A DNA stretch of 64,000 nucleotides. Origin: Lasiosphaeria ovina (Eukaryota; Ascomycota; Sordariomycetes; Sordariales; Lasiosphaeriaceae). Below are positions 60,019 to 64,000 of the stretch, piece after piece. A program made the translations under genes and the position numbers. Numbering within the stretch: position 1 is the stretch's first letter; every line of letters starts with the position of its first letter. The stretch covers positions 2,790,001 to 2,854,000 of the forward strand of contig JAULSN010000002.1 of NCBI GenBank assembly GCA_033439765.1, given 5' to 3'. The notes below the pieces were generated by a model, which searched no databases, was not told where the DNA came from, and saw only the letters and a program-made list of their open reading frames with translations.

Positions 60019-62342
60019 TCACCAGCGAGTATCGTCTTTCTTTGCAGCCGAAGGCTCGTCCCAGGCGGCCGGGGCTGCTGGAGCCGCTGCCGCATCAGGA
60101 ACCCATTGAGTCACGGGAGTGGGGTCCTCGTCGGGGTCCCAGCGCACTAACCCAGACGCTGTCGGCTCGGCTGGTGCTTGAGCTGCTGTAGGATCTTGCC
60201 AGGCGGTGGTGGAAATTCCGAGTCCCGTAACATCATGGGTAGCACTGGCTGCGCGCGAAGGTGCGCGCGAAGGCGCGCGTGAAGCTGAGCTTACGAGGTT
60301 GGACTCCCAGCCGCCAGGCATCTTGGTGCTGCTGCTCTTCCGGTTCTTGGTATCGACGACCGTATTCACCTCGCTGACATTTGCTCCTCCCAATGAGACT
60401 TCCGGCATGGGCCAAACGGTGCCAGTGCCACCGGCGGTCCAGCCGTTCTTGTTGCTACCGCTGGATGTCTTCTTGCTGTTGTTAGATGGCGCTTTGCTCG
60501 CTCTGCTAGTCTGGCTGGCATTGCCCCAGTTGGTAGTCTCTTCCTTCTTAGACGGTACCTTACTTGTCTGGCTGGCATTGCCCCAGTTGGTAGTCTCTTC
60601 CTTCTTAGACGGTACCTTACTTGTCTGGCTGGCATTGCCCCAGTTGGTAGTCTCTTCCTTCTTAGACGGTACCTTACTTGTCTGGCTGGCATTGCCCCAG
60701 CCGGCTGTCGCATCCTTGTTGGACGGTGCCTTGCTTGCCTGGCTGGCATTGCCCCAACCGGCTGCTCCACTGTTGGAAGGTGCTTCTGCGGCCTCGTTGT
60801 TATCGCCCCAGTTTTGCGGCGCGTTGTTGGACGCAGATTTGGTGCTGCCGGCCGTTTTGGAATTCGGCTTGGTGCGCTCCTTGTTCTGTTGCCAAGCTTG
60901 GTCAAAGCCTGCTAGGGGGTCTAGTGGGTTTGGCGGTTTGGGTGGCAAGCCGGGAACCGCGGGCTGGGTTGTTGAGAAGGGGTTGACTGGTGACGGGTGG
61001 GCCAAGGCGCCCGATCGCTCCCAAGCCGGAATATGGCCCGGCGGCCGCTCGGGAGGCGGGTCCAATGCACCAGGCCGTTCCCAAAACGGGACAAAGCCCG
61101 GAGGTTGAGTGGGTTGGGTGGGTTGGGGGACTTGGGGGACTTGGGTTGTCGATTCTGGCGCCCTCTGCGGAGGCGGGACAAACGAAGATGGCACAGCTGC
61201 CTGGTAGTGCTGCCCTGGCGGTCCGCCCCAATTGTATCCGGCATGAGGCGTGTGAGAACTTGCAGGACGTTCGGCAGGACGTTCGGCAGGTTTGGATGTG
61301 GGCTTCCGGGAATACAAAGAGCCATGAGGGTTGCCCCAGTGTTCGCCGTGGTACATGCGGCATATACCGGTCCCGTTGTCAAGAAACGCATTAGGGCGCG
61401 GATCGGTCGAAGGGTCTTCGAACTTATGCTCTACCTCAACAACTTGAGCACGAGCCGGCATCAACAGATCCGAGTTCCGATTCTCACGACGTGGGAATGT
61501 AGCGACCCGTCCTCCTTTGCTAGAATGTTTGGCTGTCTATTTATTAGCATCGTATTTCTCCACGGCTGGTTATTTGAATCCTGACATTTGTCCGACTTGT
61601 TGGCATTGTCTTTGTCCGATTTCTCTTGACCCTTATTGGCCTTCGCGCTCTTTGGACTCTTGACCTTGGACTTTTTATCCTTCTTTGACTTGCGAGAGGG
61701 AGCTGGCGAGGGCTCAGCCTCCGAAGACGAATCCGAATCAGGCTCCGAATCGGGCTCGGGCTCGGGCTCGGAAGACGAGACGGCAAGCGTCGTGTCGCTG
61801 TCGCACTCGAGCGGCTTCTCCTTGGCCTTTTTGATCTTCTGCCACTTTGCAGCCTTGTCCAAGACCTTGCGGCCTAGTTTGCATTCATCGCAAGAGCAGT
61901 CCGGGTGCGGGTCCAGGCTGAACGTCGCATCTCCCGCGCTTGACTTTGACTTTGAGTTGGCCTTGCAGCGGGCCTTGCGAGGTTTCTGCCATTTTCCCGA
62001 GTCCTGGTCACTGCTTCTACCAGCGCTTGTCTCTGACGATGGCGAGACCTCGCTTGCCGATTCGAATGACAGAGCGGAACGTGAATTCTTGAGAGCCGAC
62101 TTTCTCACGCCTTCGGGTTCGAATTGCACCTTCTTGGGCGGGAACTTGGACTTGGACCTGCGGCTCGCATCCCGCCCAGAGTTTGAGTTGCCCGAGACTC
62201 GCGGGATCGTAACAGAAACCCGCTCAATGTCCTGGTTCTCGTTGGCAGTGACCTCCACCTCGACGCGAGACGGGGGCCGTGGAGGGGGCCTGGGGAGATT
62301 GAAGCCGATGACCCACTCGGTGAACGAATTGGGGCCGGCCAT
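60019..62342 (-). CDS. Disordered protein with tandem Trp-Gly (WG/GW) repeats
   Basis: Two exons, 62342-61586 and 61532-60019, encode 756 residues. The 53-bp intron has a weak GTCAGG donor but a GCTAAT branch and ACAG acceptor, and the join runs in frame from SDKSKHSSKG into PARAQVVEVEHKFEDP. The N-terminus MAGPNSFTEWVIGFNLPRPPP is followed by Ser/Lys- and Asp/Glu-rich stretches. A CSCDEC cluster lies near 147. The middle has DNGTGICRMYHGEHWGNPHG, then Pro-rich sequence. Residues of about 498-593 form five 19-residue repeats built on WGNASQ.SK.PS. Further WG/GW pairs occur before and after (YNWGG, QNWGDNN, NGWTAGG). I recognise no enzyme domain. The repeats resemble Argonaute-hook regions, which is inference only. 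Protein and single-gene status are well supported. Confidence 0.78.
60511..60795. repeat. 57-bp minisatellite inside the WG-repeat gene
   Basis: Five tandem units of 57 bp start at 60511, 60568, 60625, 60682 and 60739. The first three are identical over all 57 bases and the last two are diverged. Each unit codes for 19 residues and keeps the frame. Confidence 0.95.
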
Positions 62343-63180
62343 GGCGGCAGTGCTCTTGGGCAGATGGCGGTGTCGTGCGAATAGGCGAGGTAAAGAAACA
62401 AAAGTCGGTTTCACTAAGTTTGCTACCGCGACCGCGACTCTGGGAGAATGCTCGAAGATGGCACAGAAAACCGAGGCACGAAGTAAATCGCGGGGAGAAA
62501 GTGACTCGAGGTGGGTCGTGTGCGTGTGCGGGACAAGAATCCTCGAGAATAAAGCACACCGCCTCAGCGAGGCGAGTGCAGATTTAGTCTTGTTCGTTCT
62601 CTAGCTCTAGTTCTCTGTGCCCGGTGGTGTGTGTGCGGTGAAGAAGAGGAAGCATGTGTGGAAGGAAGGTGTAGAGGAAGAAGTAGGTAAGGTGTAGAAG
62701 TAAGGTACTGTAACGAGGTAAGGTAAATAAGGTAAGGTCAGTGCTGCAGATGCGTCCCAGGCACCCGGGGGGCAGTCGCGACTTCCGTGTTGAGCTTGCA
62801 GTGTGCAGTGGTTGCCGTTACGGTACGTGACCGGAGTGCCAGTGGGCAGGGCATTGGAAAGGAGGAGAAGGCACCTCGCAACCCCGCAATACCTGAAGAG
62901 AAGAGAGAAGAGCAGCACTGTAGGTACCTTAACAAGTATGGCACCGGTGGCCTTTGCTCCTGACCTAGACCATCTTTATCACTTCTGTCTTCACCTCCCC
63001 TTTCCCTCACCCCCCTCGATACCTTTGGTACCAAATCATAATTACCTTACCTTACCTCGCAGATACCAAAATCACAATGACAGCGCAGCCAGCAAGCCAG
63101 CCCCATCGCCGTCGTCCAGGCAACGCTATGCTCAAAAAGAAAGAATCCTTACTCCCCCCCTAACTTCCACCCCTATCCCC
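62343..63180. other. Intergenic: WG-repeat gene promoter side and dephospho-CoA kinase 3' side
   Basis: About 840 bp without a supported gene. Contains repeated AAGGTAAGGTA-type sequence at 62690-62740 and a CCTTACC stretch near 63040-63060. Confidence 0.5.
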
Positions 63181-64000
63181 TCAAAGCTTCGCCCTCTCCC
63201 TCAGCTCAGCCTCGGCCCACTGCCTATTAATCCTTACATTCATCCAGAAATTCCACAGCCCGACCACGACAGCAGCAGGAGGGCACAGCCACAGCACCAT
63301 ACTCCACCAGCGGGGACTCGCAGCATCGATGACCTCCATAGCGCGGCGGACCTCGGCAGCGAGCTCGTCGCGGCCGGCGTCGTTCCAGACCACCAAGCCC
63401 CTGGCACCCCCACGAACCTCTGCGCGGCGGGCCTTGTCGCGCACGTCGCCCTGGCTGCGCACGCGGTTCGCGGCGTCGTTGGCCGAGAGGTGCGGGTCGC
63501 GGGCGCGCAGGCGGCGCATCTGGGTGTCGGGGTCGCGGACGGCGACGACGAGGACGGTGCCGCAGAAGCGGTCGAGCGCGCTCTCGAAGAGCAGCGGCAC
63601 GTCGAGGACGGCGGCGCGGTGACCCGCCGCGTACGCGCGCGCGGCGGCGCCCAGCATGGCGCGCCGCACCGCCGGGTGCACGATGGCGTTGAGCGCGGCG
63701 CGGTCGCGCTTGGCTGCCGCGCTGTCGCCGAACACGCGCCGCCCCAGCGCCGGCCGGTTCAGCGGCCGCCCTTTGCCCGTGGGGCCGTTCTCTGGCATGC
63801 TGTTGTCGTTGGTTGCGGGGGACACGAGCAGATCCGGCGTGCTGGGGCCAAAGTACGATACGATGGCCTTGTAGCCGGCCGTGCCGGGCTCGACCACCTC
63901 GCGCGCCAGCAGGTCGGCGTCGATGACGGGCAGCGAGTAGGGCGGCGCGGACAGCAGAGCCGAGACCGTCGACTTGCCTGTCGCGATGGACCCTGTGAGG
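63181..64000 (-). CDS. CAB5: Dephospho-CoA kinase (5' part outside window)
   Basis: A single open frame of 273 codons ends at 63181 and runs off the right edge. The P-loop GSIATGKSTVSALL lies at the very edge, so only a few N-terminal residues are missing, unless an upstream exon exists. Then come DADLLAREVVEPGTAGYKAIV, the substrate-lid segment LNAIVHPAVRRAM, VLDVPLLFESALD, and DPDTQMRRLRARD. All are CoaE-family motifs. The enzyme phosphorylates the 3' hydroxyl of dephospho-CoA with ATP, the last step of coenzyme A synthesis. A C-terminal helix (WWSMVLWLCPPAAVVVGLWNFW) suggests anchoring to a membrane, as in other fungal members; the membrane could be mitochondrial or ER. A Ser/Pro/Asn-rich insertion of about 30 residues follows the first substrate segment. 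Confidence 0.9.
   Translation of the reverse strand, partial: LTGSIATGKSTVSALLSAPPYSLPVIDADLLAREVVEPGTAGYKAIVSYFGPSTPDLLVSPATNDNSMPENGPTGKGRPLNRPALGRRVFGDSAAAKRDRAALNAIVHPAVRRAMLGAAARAYAAGHRAAVLDVPLLFESALDRFCGTVLVVAVRDPDTQMRRLRARDPHLSANDAANRVRSQGDVRDKARRAEVRGGARGLVVWNDAGRDELAAEVRRAMEVIDAASPRWWSMVLWLCPPAAVVVGLWNFWMNVRINRQWAEAELRERAKL

Noticed and set aside
60019..61464. Treating the WG-repeat region as a separate gene starting near 61461
   Set aside because: An in-frame intron at 61533-61585 connects it to the upstream exon with correct phase and branch site.

Overview
The window is nuclear DNA of a filamentous ascomycete, most likely a Sordariomycete. Protein-coding genes are GC-rich and carry short introns of about 53 to 152 bp. 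These have GT..AG borders (one GC..AG) and often a visible CTAAC/CTGAC branch site. Gene content is typically fungal: a PalB calpain, a TFIIIC TPR subunit, a Vts1 SAM protein, a DUF1996+WSC secreted protein and a peroxisomal Ant1/Pmp47 carrier. There is no operon structure, and no intact transposon, CRISPR array or rRNA was seen. Genus and species cannot be fixed from the sequence alone.

Layout from left to right. 1-2853 (-): a patatin-like phospholipase gene cut by the left edge, with an N-terminal Zn cluster, a P-loop and a RING-like cluster. 4149-6261 (-): MFS drug/polyamine-type transporter. 8855-10952 (-): NSUN5/Rcm1-type rRNA m5C methyltransferase. 11695-13593 (-): secreted DUF1996+WSC protein. 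13.6-19.65 kb: about 6 kb with no recognisable gene, then tRNA-Gly(GCC) (+). 20965-24207 (-): TFIIIC subunit Tfc4/Sfc4. 25386-27369 (-): Vts1. 31797-32981 (-): peroxisomal adenine nucleotide carrier. 34481-37414 (+): PalB/Rim13. 38892-40773 (-): C2H2 regulator with an internal 123-bp duplication, preceded by about 6.4 kb without a gene. 47208-47314 (-): intron-containing tRNA-Met. 48569-50274 (+): zinc alcohol dehydrogenase, convergent with 50482-50982 (-): tRNA-splicing endonuclease subunit Sen15. 51-54 kb: gene-poor, with a small scrambled relic. 54127-55410 (+): DUF2985 membrane protein. 56592-58064 (+): SLC35F6-like transporter, followed by a striking 109-bp hairpin. 60019-62342 (-): a disordered protein with tandem Trp-Gly repeats. 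63181-64000 (-): dephospho-CoA kinase, cut by the right edge.

Most genes are single-copy housekeeping or regulatory functions without pathway clustering. Several touch tRNA or RNA biology (TFIIIC, Sen15, an intron-containing tRNA that Sen15 would help process, NSUN5, Vts1 and a candidate Argonaute-hook protein). I see no evidence that this is more than coincidence. Exon structures were worked out by hand from splice signals and reading-frame phase, and every complete gene closes in frame.

The most unusual items are the WG-repeat protein with three identical 57-bp repeats, the zinc/P-loop/RING/patatin architecture, the 109-bp perfect-length hairpin, the relic locus at 51.6-52.1 kb, and the recent in-frame duplications in the C2H2 factor and the NSUN5 tail.
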